From positions 180,415 through 244,414 of the forward strand of contig QAOA01006885.1 in assembly GCA_003255065.1 (NCBI GenBank): 64,000 nt of DNA, written 5' to 3'. A program made the position numbers and the translations under genes. The notes under the pieces were generated by a model. It was not told the DNA's origin, ran no database searches, and worked only from the letters and a program-made list of their open reading frames with translations. Origin of the DNA: Cercis canadensis. Its lineage: Eukaryota > Streptophyta > Magnoliopsida > Fabales > Fabaceae. This document shows, piece after piece, positions 12,719 to 26,514 of the stretch (the stretch's first letter is position 1; the number at the start of each line of letters is the position of its first letter).

Positions 12719-15700
12719 TTACAAGGATCTTTCAGATCCCAAATCAAGAAGCTTACGGAAGAACTGGTGAGGGTACATGGGTGGTTGTTCTGCTAGTGCC
12801 TGAGATGTACACAAAACAATATAGTTAGTAGAATCACAAATCAGTCATATCTATGTTCATAAAGATATCTTTCTTTGGATTTCATTTTTCTCTTTTTGAA
12901 ATTTTTTTCCTTTCCTCAAACATGTAGGAACAAACCGATTAGATATGAAAATTATGGTTTCAGATTTCATCTCGTTCAAGTTCATATCAATTGGCTTTAT
13001 GATATATCATAATATCAACTGCTTTTAAATGCAATGTGGAACTAAATGTCCCCATATATCTTTCATATGGCACCAAATCACATACTTGGTCAATGCCTGT
13101 ATAGAAAAATTGCACACTGGAAAAGACTAAGAATGAGAAAGAATGTATGAATGCAGGAATTTACCTGATGAATCAGAACGGTGGAAGGGGTCATTCCTGG
13201 CACAGTATTCACCTCTATAATTAAAACCTACAAATATTGGAAATGATCATGAAGTCAAAAGAAGGTAAGTCACTGAAAAACAATAGCTGGACAAGAAGTA
13301 ATTTGTTGATAATTGAGGTTCTCTACATCTCCAGAGAATAGACTCTTCAAGACAAACTGTAATGCACTTGAAAATGGATGCGGTATCGACATATTCACAT
13401 ATCAGCAACAAAAGCCTATGATCAATATATAGCCATCTTAACCCAAGTATGTGATCAGCATAGATATGAACTTTTTCTTGCTTAATCATTCTAAGATTAA
13501 TAACATGATACATGACTTACCCTAAGTTTTAGGCGGAACTAGTGGTAACATTTATTATATCAACTTCAAACAGACAACTCATAATCAATTTAGAGAAAGG
13601 GAAGGAAGAAAACATGTCCTAAGAAGGAGATCAACAAACCTCTCCACTATCAACATTGATGAATGCATCGATCCGCGAAAATCCTTCTAATTGTAGAGTG
13701 TTTGCAATGAGTTCAATACGTTGTTTACATCTCTCCAAAGCATCCACACTATAACAGAGGGAAAAAAATCTCATTAATCCATGAGCATAATGATTATAGG
13801 TTAAACGCTAAAGAACATATATAGCACCAAGAAAGACCTTGCCCTTTTCAAATAAAGAATTTGTATTCCATTGAAAATGAGACAATAGTTCTGAGAGAAA
13901 TTCTGAACCATAAAGAAGTATAAGTTACTGGGATGCGAGATCTCTTTAACATACCTGACAATTGATAAGGGAGGCGGAGTCAGATTGATGCCTGTCCCAC
14001 CTGACAAGCAGTAAACAAGAAAAGGGTACAGAAGAGCCGTTGTAAACAATTGCAGTCAGAAGAAAGAGACAACAAAGTATTAAAGAAACATATATAAGTA
14101 GAATCCACATCTCCTTCCTTCAACAAACACCACCCCCACCACCACCCCACCACCCCCCCNAGAAACCAAACACACAAAAAAAGGGAAGAACAAAAAAAGT
14201 AAGGGATAAAATGACATCAATGACGTGCAAAATAAATTAGTATTTTTCATTTACATACCTAGCACTCCTCTCGAATATTCTACAGGAACATGACCACTAA
14301 ATTTTAGCATTATACTGAATTTCTAATGCAAAAGCACCATGTTTTGCCTACTTCAATTATAATAGAAATCCCACAAGTCTGATTGTTTTTAACTTAATAG
14401 GCTACAGAAAATTTGGCATGAAGACCATGCTACCAGCAATAATCATTCAACATAAAAGAGCCAAAAATGAACTTCCAGCTGATTCTGTTAAGAAAACCTT
14501 GGAATTTTTCCTCCAGTGATAAAATATCGCCAGTTTCCTTGACAGTAACACTGGGACTTAATGACCGCATTGCTCCACGTTTTCCTACAACACCAACTGT
14601 CACTTCCACCCATCTACTGTGTCCTTTCCACACAAGGCCGTGACCACTCTCATCCTTAAATTTGGATGTAACAAGTATTTCATCCGTCTCTATGAAAGGT
14701 TCAAAGATCAACAGCTCTGGAGGAGGGTTTGGCATCTCAATCACACCATGCGCCTGGATATCAATCAAAAGAAAGATAGAAAATTAAATAGAATTAAGAG
14801 TTAAATGTATAATGTACAAGGTCAAATGGTGAAATCAAAAGTTAAAATAACCGAATATCATCCCCTTCCCATGGCTTTTCATTCTTTATAATAGTGGTTA
14901 TTAAAATCCATCAGAGTTGCAAAGTTAACATTGTAGAAAAAGACATTACATATCATAACCACTTTTAATACAGGTAATTAGTTTTGTAGGAAAGTATTAC
15001 TTGTACTGCATCTCTTTCTCACTCTTTTAATCTATCTCTTCTTAACAATGTTAACTTGGATGACTAGATAGTGTTGTTCCTTATCCCATACCTTCAATAA
15101 GCTATTTGCAGGTATCCTCAGAAGGCAGTCCTGCAGTGCTTTTACATATACTGTAAGGTCCTTGGAACAGCTGCATGAGAATAGAATGAGCAGGTACAGT
15201 AGCACAAAAAAAAGTCCATTACAAGCATGATAAATGATGCAATATTTTATAACCTCCAGATCAATTAATAACATGAAAAGGAGCTAATAATAAGGTGATA
15301 AATCTACCATAATCTTGCAACCCCGGTTGAGCATCCATCTTTTGCTGGCTTGACACATAATGTTTCACACTGTAGCTTCAAGGTCAGCTCATGCCATACA
15401 TCATCTATGGGCTCATTAAGAAGATTATCTTTTCTCTTGACCTCCTTATTTATGGTGAGAACTCCGGAATTTGCAAGCTTTTCACAACAGATATCAGAAT
15501 GCAAGTTGGAGAAACATGTTAGTATGAGAAAACTAATGTAAGAGGAGTCCTCTTTAGCTTCTAGGGAAAATACATATGAATTGGGCAACATACATCTTTT
15601 AAAGCAAGAGAAGTTGTGACTTTGTCCATACAAATCTTCGAAGCCATGACACCAGGACCTACAATAGCAGATAAAAGACAGAAAAAAGGGACAAATTAAG

Positions 15701-18700
15701 GAAAATAGAAGCAGAATAGTGGGTACCCTTATAACTAATAGTCCCTGTATATTAAAACAAACCTGTATATGGAACCCCTTCAGCATCCAACAAAGATTGA
15801 AGTGTACCATCTTCTCCAATGCCTCCATGCACTGTAAGTAACAAAGAATACGTAAAGACATAAACACTCAATTTCTTAAACTTGCATTCCTGTAAAGTTG
15901 TACTGTAAATTTAGCCCATTATAAGATTGTTGTGAAAATGTTTATTAACATAGCATGGTTGAGAACTAGTGAACTACACTGTAACCGTGAAAGTTCTATT
16001 CTGGTCAGTGTCACTGTTTACACAAATGATGAGGGTCTTCAGAAACACTTCAAAAGCCTTAAGAGATTACCATTACGAGTACTATTGTATGGCCATACTT
16101 AACCTTTTTTTTTTTTGGGGGGGGGGGGGCGGCGCAGGTGAGGGATGGGAAACCCTTTCTGCTTCTTAAACCGAAGAAAAAAGCAATCCCATAATTATCT
16201 TCAGAGGAATTACAAGTTGCATATTTACTAAGACGCATCATGAACCACACTCCATGTTGACAATTACAACTCGCAATACACATGTAGTATGCACATCCGC
16301 AGTGATAAATAAATGATGACCTTTAAAACAACTTCTTATCAAGGTATTAACAAAACTCAGTAACGTTTTAATTATTAGAAAATGCATGGCTGTAAACCAA
16401 TACCTGCAATAAAAACAGTTGCCTGGAGTTCCCTGGCTTGCTTAATCCACTGCCCTAATGAAAATTTCATAGGAAGTTCGTCAGCGATATCAAACCCTGT
16501 AAACCAACTTTGATCCTTCAAACCTTCCATGAGATCATTCACCACTCTCTTCCGTAAATCAGATGTTAGTGCAGCCCGATCTGGTTCAATGGCTTCTATG
16601 CTTGCAGCAAGAACCTCCTCAGTAGTATGTCGTAGCACAAGAGAATAACTGTACACAAATAGTTAACATTCAATTATTTAGTACTAAATACATAATGAAG
16701 AAAAGATCATACACATGAATATATTCAACTTATTTACCACTGATCAGGGATCAAGGAATTCTATAAGTACTCACGTCAAACTACTTTTAATGAATGTTTT
16801 GTTACAAACTGGAATGTATGAATGGATATATTTCTAGATTGCAATTTCTAAACTCTAAAATCCTTTTGAACAAAACGAGTTACTGACTTCTCGAACACAA
16901 AATGCTTTAAGGGCAAGCTATGCGTGCAAGTAAAAATTTCAAGAGGTAAACCTTGGTGCCTATCATTAGGTCAAGAAAAGAAATGCAAGCAGGGAATATG
17001 ACTCAGAAAGTTGTTCCCATGTGCACATTCAGAAATCAAGGGCAAGTATATGGTATTTTCTTTTATCTTGACAAGAAAAGGGATCAATACTTACGGTAAT
17101 GACCAAACTGTTCTATTCCTTACATCATCGGCCTTTGTTCCCATATTGAGACCTGATGCATGTTCATTTGTTGGGGCAAGCAGACATGGAATCACCTCAA
17201 GCTGTAAGGACAGTGATTGTAATCTCAATCATAATTTTACCCATAGAACTTTGCCTTGAATAAATCCTTTTAGCAAAAAGTTATCGTAAGTGTATAGGAT
17301 CAACATTTCTTACTTCCTAGTCATTGGTAATGATCAAAATATAATGTTTACACCTCAGCAGATGGACAGCCAAACTGTTATGTAAAGTGAACAGTCAATG
17401 TACTAAGGTTTTCCTGATTGTGGATACTTACATCATGGAAAGCTTGCAAATTGAGCCAGACATTTGTACCACTCATAAGAGATACTTGCCGTTCTGATGT
17501 ATCTCCTCCAAAAATGACAAAAACTTTTTGAGCTCCTCTACTGTGAGATGATTTATTAAATTTTGAGGATTTTGACCTACTTGGCACATGACCTGATATA
17601 CCATTAACTGATGCAAGATTTGGAAAGCGCGAGCAAGCATGATGAATGATGCTCCTCAGGATATTCGTATGAGAAAAACCAACCTGAATAATGTAGACGG
17701 CATTTCCAGGCAGTGAATGATAAGAATATCCATATACTAATAAGAAGAATTAAAATTATAAATTATATTATCTACTGGTCAGTGTCACAAGGCCAAAAAA
17801 AAATGGTCATCCAGCACACAATATGGGTGATGTTAATGATAACAATTATTCACTTAGAAAGAGAGAGGAAGGCATTAGTCTACTGGATCAGAGCTGCTGA
17901 AGGAACAATTATCTTCCATGAGATAATTTAACATAATCCCATAAAAGTAACAGTTTGGTATGTTTAAAAACAAAGCAAGAAAACAAAAATAAGATGTTTC
18001 AAAGAATGATACATGATATTAAGAAAAAATAAGTGTTCAAGGACATACAACAAATACAATACAAACACATTAAGAAGTACCTTGGAAGCTTGCTGAAATA
18101 GAAAACTGGTCTGTTCCATACCACTAATCTGATACAGTGAATGAATAATATTGGGCATTAATGAAAAACCAATACAAGTGGTAAAACATCTAAACATAAA
18201 ATACAGATAATCTGTGTTCCGCTTGAGAAGTAAAATAATCTCACCAGGTTAATGTCAGTAAATAATATGGTCCCAGATTCAGTCCGTCCGAATTTACTTT
18301 CTGAAGATGATAATTTACAGCATGAATTAGGCAAAAACCATCCATCAATTCGAGCAAAATCTTGCAGGCAAAACTTTTGGAATAACACAGATGCTCCTTT
18401 GCGAATATTTTCAATTACATCCAAAGAAAATCGAGGCGGAGTGTGATAAGCAACCTGTCCAGAATAGATGCTTCATCTAATCACTAAGACACTACAAAAA
18501 GAATAAAAATAAAATAGACAGACACTAGAGCGCACTGGTTGAAACAAATTACACATAATACAGACAACTCATGAACCAATCACTTCATGCACCATTTTCA
18601 AAATCAACATGCATGCACAGAACATTTGTATGTATATAACAAATCTACACAACTTCTAACCTGTTGGGTTGGAAGGTATTTCCTTCGGTAATTAAATATT

Positions 18701-21700
18701 GCATCCTTCTCTTTCAAATCAATTGCACCTTGGAACTGAAGCTCTACCTGTTCATCTAAATTGTAGTATTACTATTAAGTATGAAAAACTCATTATGAAA
18801 AATCTAATTGCAGGCAGGAAGTTCCAAGTGTATGAGTACTTTGATGTAAATGTAAGAAGTAACAGAGCTAATATTCCTTTTAAGTGGGTGAATTATTGAA
18901 GAAAAGAATTTGCAAAAATTCTCAATAGATATATGTTATACCGTGAAAAGATAAGACTTATTCTTTAGTAGTTTATGACATACTAAAAAATTAAATACCT
19001 TTTCTTTATATTTTCCCCCAAAAAAAATCCTTGTCAGTTAGTACCATCCTTTCTCTTGATTAACTAAATTAACAAAGTATGACGTCACAGAGTATAAAAC
19101 TAACCATATAATTCTAATTTTAGAGGCCTGAAACTATATATTGCATCAAAATAAGACAATCAACAAATGATGGTTAAGTATTTTTTTCATCACAGGCTTT
19201 AAGATTTATATAATGCTTGTTGATACTTGATACTGTGCAACCTCTGATGAATTTTAACATTTAGTCATTGAGTACAGAACCTTCATATAAAAAGTGGGTA
19301 AAGACACAGCTTTACAATATGAAATTTAATAAAATAAAGACATAAAAAGCCGATACTGAGAACACTTTTTTTTTTTTTTGCCTTTGGATAAAAGATACTG
19401 AGAACAACTTGTTCAAAATGAAAAAGAAAAGGATGATAGTTTGATCACTGTTTTCTTTAATTAGACAAGGAAATTGATTGAATATCATATAAAAAATATC
19501 TCATTTGAAGATGATTTTCTAGAAATTCATGTTGGTATTTGACAACTGCTAAACATTTTCTTCTTTGCACCTTTTTCTTCAACTAAAAGAAGGGGGAATA
19601 AATAAAAGATAAGGTTATTTCTACTGCCTTTTTTGGGTTGTCCTTTATTTTTATGTCCACAACTACCAGATTCAGTTCAACAGTTGGTGGTTGCAGCTAC
19701 AAGTGGAGAACATCAATTGTAGAGTAAACATAAATTGGAAGGAGTGAGAAATTGCACTGTCCCTTCTTAGGTTTGTACTTGCTAGACTCAAGAACATTCC
19801 AATTGATCTCTATTATTTTCATGTGACTTCATGAGCAATTTATGCATTTTTTGTACATCTTATCATATTATCTCAAGTTATAAAATAAAGAGGGGTTAAC
19901 TGAATCTTTCTTTGTGCTGGTGCTTTCTGTACCCCCCAGAGTGTTGAAAAACAGGAATGAAGATTTTAGCATTGCAGTGAATGAATAGACAGCAAATAGA
20001 ATAAATGAAAAATGTACCTCTGTTGGAAGTAGTACAACAGGATGGCGATCTGAACCAGATCCCACATCAAGGACAATTGCTGTAAACTCACTCCCTCCTT
20101 CAAGAAATATTTCAATGAGGACTTTATCATCAATACCCTATCACATTCAAAATCAAAGACAGATATTAAAGTTGACATATATTATAAGCATGACTTAAAT
20201 TATCACTGAATATACTTCTTGCCAATCCGCATTTTTCCTTGATTTTCTTCAATCTTTATTCTTCAAGATTTGCTTCTATATTCATCTTCCATAGCAAGTG
20301 TATGACGTTCTTAGATAAATTGTCACATTATATAAAAGTTTCTCCTTCTAGAGCCAAATAGATGAAAAATAGAGGAGGAGGCTTTGGTGCAGTGGTACCG
20401 CCTCCCAGTCTTAAGGCTTGGTCAACTCATGTTCCTGGGTTCAAGCCCGAAGTACCCCACTCTCCTAGCACACTAAAGTGTAAAAAAAATGAAAAATACC
20501 TCTGAAATAAGTTCATTCGCTTTTGCAAGAGAATCGACCACACCATATGCAACTTTAACACCAATGCTTGACCCTCCTCTTGTTGGCTTTACCTGTGGAA
20601 AGCAATTTTAACAACAATAATAAGCATAATAAACTGCTTCACAATGATTTGACACTGAATCTCTAATGATCAAATCAAATCATGTGCCTTACCACAACTT
20701 TCCCCAAGTCAGGATCCAGCTGCTGTCTTTTGAACCATTCTGATAGTTCTGATTTGTCAGTTTCATGCCCCTGATTATCATCACAATATTAGAAAATCCA
20801 TTAGTATGTATATATAGAAAAGGAAAAAACTGGCTACTGTGATCATATATCAAACATATTATTTTATCATTATTACCATGGAAAGCACAAAACCAAATAC
20901 TAGGCATTGGACCCTAAACAAGATATAACCAACATTTATAAATAGAAGATATATGAGCACATAAATATACATAGGTATAGATAAGGAACATCAATCAATG
21001 CTTGAAATTTAAAAAAGTTGAATCACATGAGATAATCAGAATCTGTCTAGTTTTGTCCTTCCGTAGGCTGCACGATTCACTAACATGCTTTAGATGATGC
21101 ACACTCATATAGACAATTAATTGGTCATCCTCATTGCCTAATGACAAAGTGAAACAATTACATTGACCAAAAACAAAAATTCAACACCTGAACTACAAAA
21201 CTGGGTACTGTTATGAACCCATGTTTGCTGAGCTCCAATGATGCTTTATGCTGCCAATAATTGCAGGGGAAAATTATAAGTGTCAAAGTTATAGTCAACA
21301 CTAATAAGTAATAAACCAGAAAAACATTAAATAAAAGTGATCATCTTGCTGTAATTTAATTAAGGATGTCTAACAGTTATGGGAGTCTCTAATCTTTTTC
21401 TCTATTAATTTCCTCACAACTACAATTAGCAAGAAATTTTGCATCCCAAAAGTAAATAAGTTTGCATCTTCTCAGTGCAACATGAAACTTGCAAAGCATA
21501 ATTCAAGACTTAACATCAGAAATCTAATCTCCCAATCTTTACTGAGCAATGGCCATGAAATATATAGAACCTAACCCTAACAATGATCCTTGAGAAAACA
21601 TAAACACTTTTAAATATGTAATTGCATCCTCAAAGATTATACAAGAATGGAGTTAGGATAAACAGATCAAAGTATAAATTTACTTTACCTTGTCAAATGC

Positions 21701-24244
21701 TTGACGACTCTCATTGGATCCTGTGCCAACAAATGGAACATTATACTTTTCCAGTAATTCCTAGAAATTTCATCACATTGAGAAATACCATTCATATTTA
21801 CACACGTTTACAACAACGTCGAAATATCCCTATGGAAAATACACATGTCAATCTGAAAGTTTGATTATGAAGGGCTATACTATACTGCACCTGAATGCCA
21901 CCATCCTCACCAAATTGACCATGTATAACTGGAAACACTATATCCACAGCTGTAGCCAGATGTTCTACAAAGTCAGACAAAGTCTGGAAACTTTGGGCAA
22001 GGCTGCAAAAATCAACAATCAGCCATCATTACATTTACATGTTCAAATGAGATGCTATTCCCTTTTTAAAAAAATTCTGAGTAGTTGCTCTATACTTTAA
22101 AAGGACTTACCTTTCAAGTTTAAAATCAAAATCTGCAGGGGTGTTTGAATATACCTGTAAAAGAGACAAGGAAGTAATTGTCAAAAGACACGAGAAATAA
22201 GTGCAGAAGGACTCAAATAGACGAAACTACTTTTTCTTTTTCTTTTCTTCATTTGACATGCACCTATAGCTCAAGTTATTATGAACTTAATAATAGAATT
22301 ATTTAGTAAGAGATCTCTGAAGCAACACTTTGAGGAAACAAGATATAAAGTACATGTACCGAAGACTTGCTCAATAGAAACAGGGAAACAACTTGCAGCA
22401 TACAATGCCATGGAAGCTATAACTATTACGTTTACAAGAAAATCAGATAAAATGAAGCCAAAGGCAAGATAATGGAAAAATCCTCAACAAAAGGTGACCC
22501 TCATACTGAATTTTGACTTGTTTTCACTTAGTTGAAATAACCTGGCGTTATATATTAAAAATTTAAGTAACGAATCAGAGGAGCCAATAGATCATGAAAA
22601 AGCATGTCAAGAAGAAATTCTGGATCATGAATTGGATGACAGCCAACCATAATGCTTCATCGCCCAAGATTTACCCCAGTTTCTCTTCATTACAAACATC
22701 TAGACTTGCACTTTCACAAGGTCAAGAAATCCTGTTCCTTCAAGAACTCTGTTTTATGACACGTGGATCCACCCACTGGCTTACCCAGCCCAGATTACAT
22801 CTTCAGCTATCTAGGTTGGAACACATTTCAAGGTTAGCATGTTGCAGATTCAGACAGACCCCTGAAAACTACAGTCATACTTCCATTCAAGAAATCCTAA
22901 ACAACATGCACATTTTAGACCAAAAACTTCTCAATGTATATTAGTACCATAAAATATAGTTGCTACTTCTACCTTTAAATCTCAGAAATAGGCATCTGGT
23001 AAGTTTTTGAACAAAAAACAAAAAAATTGCCTTTAGAAGAGAAAAACAAGTGAAGAACCCACTTTAAGTATACTTTGTTTATTCCCGAGTTTCCTCAGTC
23101 TAATTTTTGAGTTATATATTATCAGTATTACTCCCAAATTATCATGCAAGTTGTCCATCCTTGTTATGGTTGAAGTTATCAAATATCTAAAGCATCAGTA
23201 TTACTATTCTAGAATTTAGCCATATGTAGCACTTAATTTCTCTACAGCTCAGTGAAAAACATAATTCAATTAGAAAAGTAACTGATACAGCATATTTTTT
23301 GAAAGCATATATTATACGAACCTGTGCAGATGAAATTGCATGTGCATTTAGGTTGGAATCAATATAATAGCAACTCACGTGCAAATCATCACCCTGTCAG
23401 ATAACACAAAATACATAAATACCATAAGCATACATACTAAGAAAATACAAAACTCCTCCAACCCGCATGCTATATTATTCGGAAGAAAAACCCAAGATTA
23501 CAACTATTTGCGGCATAATTTCGTAAAAAAAGAAAAAAAGTAAATGTTGTTTCAACCACAAAAGACAGAAAAAGTCAACTCAAGTGACACTTAATGTGAA
23601 TTGAGTCCCTCCATTTATACACCAGTTAGAGTCGCTCTTGGGCACACTTGCCCAGGTGAGTGCATCTAACTTGGACTTGCCCCACTTAAAAAAAATCTCC
23701 TCTTAACTCAAATGAAGACAAGTATGCAGTATGCAAATGTGCAAGATGTGTCTCCAAATGGTATGTAAGTAACAATTTCAAAAGTAAATAGCTTTTCAAT
23801 TTTCATTCTAGTAGAAAACCAATTTGCTTTTTAGTCCTTCTTTTCCCAATTGCAGGACATTATACAAGCAAGATCACAACTTTACGAATTCGACATAATA
23901 TTCAAGGATTATAGAAGCAATGCCTGTATATGATCAAGAACTGATCTAGCAGAGTTGAGGGAAATCCCACGCTCAGCAGAAGGACCACCGCAAATGAGGC
24001 CAACTCTGAGGACTCTACCTTTTTCTTCCTTCTCAAGAATCCGATCATCAACCACTTCAGTGGAGGCACGAGTAGTACCAGACACAGAGGAACGGGTACC
24101 AGAACAACATCTACCTAGGTTCTGACTCAAGTTGAAGACTTTCAGTGAGTGCACAAAGGCTTTTGTCTGTACGACGTTGTTCTTTGTGTGCACGCTGCGA
24201 TTGCGAAGCAGAGGGAGGTTGCAAGTGTGAGCAATTGACGCCAT
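12719..24244 (-). CDS. Two-module D-alanine--D-alanine ligase family protein, 24 exons
   Basis: I could join 24 exons into one unbroken frame of 953 codons plus stop (2862 nt): 24244-23924, 23393-23322, 22154-22111, 22002-21891, 21760-21689, 21250-21188, 20770-20693, 20592-20500, 20137-20018, 18747-18661, 18454-18245, 18128-18081, 17683-17432, 17201-17095, 16648-16404, 15831-15763, 15658-15594, 15477-15308, 15170-15092, 14753-14498, 14000-13955, 13748-13640, 13227-13165, 12799-12719. Every intron has an AG acceptor and a GT donor except the first, which is GC-AG. The protein matches the plant family that includes Arabidopsis At3g08840, two ATP-grasp D-Ala-D-Ala ligase modules in tandem. Module 1 (about 80-445) has G-G-P-S-A-E-R-G-I-S (86-95), H-G-Q-F-G-E-D-G-G (173-181), G-G-S-S-I-G (260-265) and F-A-R-I-D-G (387-392). 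Module 2 (about 493-930) has G-G-D-T-S-E-R-Q-V-S (499-508), H-G-G-I-G-E-D-G-T (643-651), K-D-G-C-S-T-G (about 732-738), S-R-I-D-A (894-898) and the signature E-V-N-T-V-P-G-M-T (911-919). In module 1 that last signature is degraded to D-I-N-L-I-S-G-M, so module 2 is probably the catalytic one. Residues 1-75 are basic and Ser/Thr-rich, consistent with a plastid or mitochondrial transit peptide. In bacteria the enzyme joins two D-alanines for peptidoglycan; in plants it is linked to plastid wall-type metabolism, best supported in mosses. Confidence 0.93.
20371..20470 (+). mobile_element. tRNA-derived SINE relic in ligase intron 8
   Basis: An A-box-like TTGGTGCAGTGGT (20384-20396) and a B-box GGTTCAAGCCC (20438-20448) are spaced as in plant tRNA-type SINEs, and an A-rich stretch follows. 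It is not a tRNA: the cloverleaf cannot be completed. It sits between ligase exons 8 and 9, away from both splice sites. Confidence 0.6.
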
Positions 24245-24374
24245 TGGAGGAAACTAGAAAAAAGCTCTGGGTTTTGGCGATGAGAGGAAAGAGTGGGGGG
24301 ATTGGAGAGGTGGTAACTGGTAAGGTATATAGTATTAACTATTATAGTGGAAGAGGAGGGAGAGAGAATAACAT

Positions 24375-24401
24375 GGGTGGGTGTGGGTGTGGGTGTGGGT
24401 G
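24375..24401 (+). repeat. GGGTGT microsatellite in the ligase 5' flank
   Basis: About four copies of GGGTGT (TGGGTG frame) lie about 130-160 bp upstream of the ligase start codon, in the promoter or leader region. On the transcribed strand it reads as CACCCA repeats. Confidence 0.7.
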
Positions 24402-24419
24402 ACGAAAGAAGCTTGTTTT

Positions 24420-25000
24420 ATCTTGAGGCTGTGATTTAGAAAAATGGTTTTGGGACGGCAGGGAAGGGGAAAAGGGCGCCTACTTCATGATTGGCCGTTG
24501 GTGCTTTGTCTTATTGTCTATGTCATTTTGCTAATGGATTTTGTTATATGGTTTTGTTTATTGTTTATTGCTTATTATATGGTTTTGTTTGCCGTTAAAT
24601 GTAATAAAAGAGGTCATGTCTTTTTTGTCTTTTTCCCTTAATGGAAGCAAGCTGCAAGGATTAATCAATGCCATTTTTATTGTAGTTGAATTTTGAGAAA
24701 ATTATTGTTAAGAAAATATTCTGAAATTATATTTTATTTTATTATAATCATAATATATAATTATAATTTATAACTAATATAGTTAAATATGATTAATGGT
24801 CATCTTAATTCTATTTCTCATATATTAACTACTAGAATTATAAAATGATTATTGGTTATATAAGATCACTTGTTAATGATTAAAATGAATAAAGTATAAT
24901 TTTAAAATTCACTAATTTTTTTTTTCATTTGAATTCTTTTATAATAGTTCTCTATTAAATTTTTTTTTTTTTTTTTTATGTTTGGGTAGTGATATATTTT
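24420..25000. other. AT-rich promoter-side intergenic region
   Basis: Upstream flank of the ligase gene. There is a T-run at 24960-24978 and no coding content. Confidence 0.5.
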
Positions 25001-25439
25001 CTTTCTTTTGGTATATCAACTATCAAGGCCACAACCCACAAGGCTCAAACTGAACCAAATCAAACTGCTTAAACTGCCTGAACCGAACCAAATTGTCCTC
25101 TATTGATTTGGTTCGGTTTTAAACCTTCTAAACCGATTACATCGGTTCAATTAGTGATTTTTGGTTCCAAACTTTCGGTAACCGAACTGAACCGAGGAAC
25201 CCGTTGTTTTGCATATATCCCTTTCAAGTTTCAACCTCTGGTTCTGAACCCTCTCGGTGGCTCTCCCTTCTTCTCTACTCTCTCCGTCTCTGCCTCTCTC
25301 TACTACAGAGCAAAGGCATGGTGACTAGTGAGAAAATCCTAGCCTTGGTACTAAGAGCGTTACTCATACCTTGCAGTGCCTGCTTCCGCAAAACTCATTG
25401 TTTCTCTGACGCAAAGGTGATTTTACTAAGATTTTGAAG

Positions 25440-26165
25440 ATCTTTTTCACTCGCTCTTTGCATGTTACAGCAAATGTATTTTTTCAAAAATTGTGTGAAA
25501 TTCACAAAGCCTTGCAAAAATGGATGACTTGTGATGATACAATGCTGAGGTCTATGGCTAAAATTAAATTTGATAATATTGGGAGGATGGTGATAACATG
25601 AATTATTTCTTGTTTGTGGCTGTGGTGCTTGATCCAAGGTATAAGCTGGATTATGTGGATTTTTGTTTTGAAAAAATGTATGGAAAAGAGCAAGTGCCTA
25701 GAATGATACTCAAGTTAAAAGTTGAGAAGGCAATTTGAAACTTATTCAGCATTGTATCTTATCCCTGATGATGAAAGCGACTCAAGTTGAATTTCATATA
25801 TGACCTCTCAAGCAAGTGATGAAGATGCTAGTTGGTCCTCTGAGTTTAAGTTGAAGAAGCAAAAAACACAAAAAGATGTGAAAAAATCTGAATTGGACAG
25901 ATTCCTGGAGGATGATTTTGAAGGCTTTGATATCCTAAGATGGTAGAGAGGAAAGAAAGTCAAATATTATGTTTTATCCTACATTACTAAGGATATATTG
26001 GGTATTCATGTATCAACAATGTCCTTTGAATTAGCCTTTAGAACTCGGGTAGGGTTCTAGACCATTTTCGGTGTTCACTACCGCCTACAATTGTTGAGGT
26101 TCTAATTTGTGCTCAGAATTGGTTAAGATCTCCTAAAAAGCCAATAGATCTTCACAGCCAAATGT
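25440..26165 (+). pseudogene. hAT transposase C-terminal fragment (RICESLEEPER-like), broken
   Basis: Pieces of the plant hAT transposase C-terminus follow each other in the right order but in different frames: H-V-T-A-N-V-F-F then L-Q-K-W-M-T-C-D-D (about 25465-25540); F-V-A-V-V-L-D-P-R-Y-K-L-D-Y-V and F-C-F-E-K-M-Y-G (about 25612-25685); E-L-D-R-F-L-E-D-D (about 25890); and the dimerisation block with K-D-I-L-G-I-H-V-S-T and S-F-E-L-A-F (about 25988-26045). Frameshifts and stops separate them, so it is dead. Known hAT proteins need the C-terminal dimerisation region for activity. The N-terminal half is absent on the left. Confidence 0.8.
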
Positions 26166-26514
26166 ATGAGATAGAACAAATTGAATTAGGTCATCCTCTT
26201 GGACTTTATGTTCTGCCACCTTTTTGTTTTTATATTTTATTGACTTTTTGATTGAAATGTAGTTGATTTCTTCTTATCTGATACTTGTATTAGAGATGTC
26301 AATTGTCAACTGATGAAGAGAAGGGTTGCTAATTGAATCAGGTTAATAAATCTTATTGTTCTTTTGTATTCTCTTTTCTGGTTTCTGGGTTAATGAATCA
26401 ACTTTACTTTGATGGTTGTGGACCATGTGGTTCTGATTCTTGATTTTCTATTTCAGGTGGTGAGGGTGAGGAAGAGGAGGATAGTAGGGAGGATCATCCA
26501 TTAAGTGTCTTTTA

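Noticed and set aside
20381..20450. A possible tRNA gene from A- and B-box matches
   Set aside because: The acceptor stem and anticodon arm cannot be completed; a SINE relic fits better.
22594..22944. 116-codon plus-strand ORF
   Set aside because: It lies wholly in ligase intron 2 on the opposite strand and has no recognisable domain.
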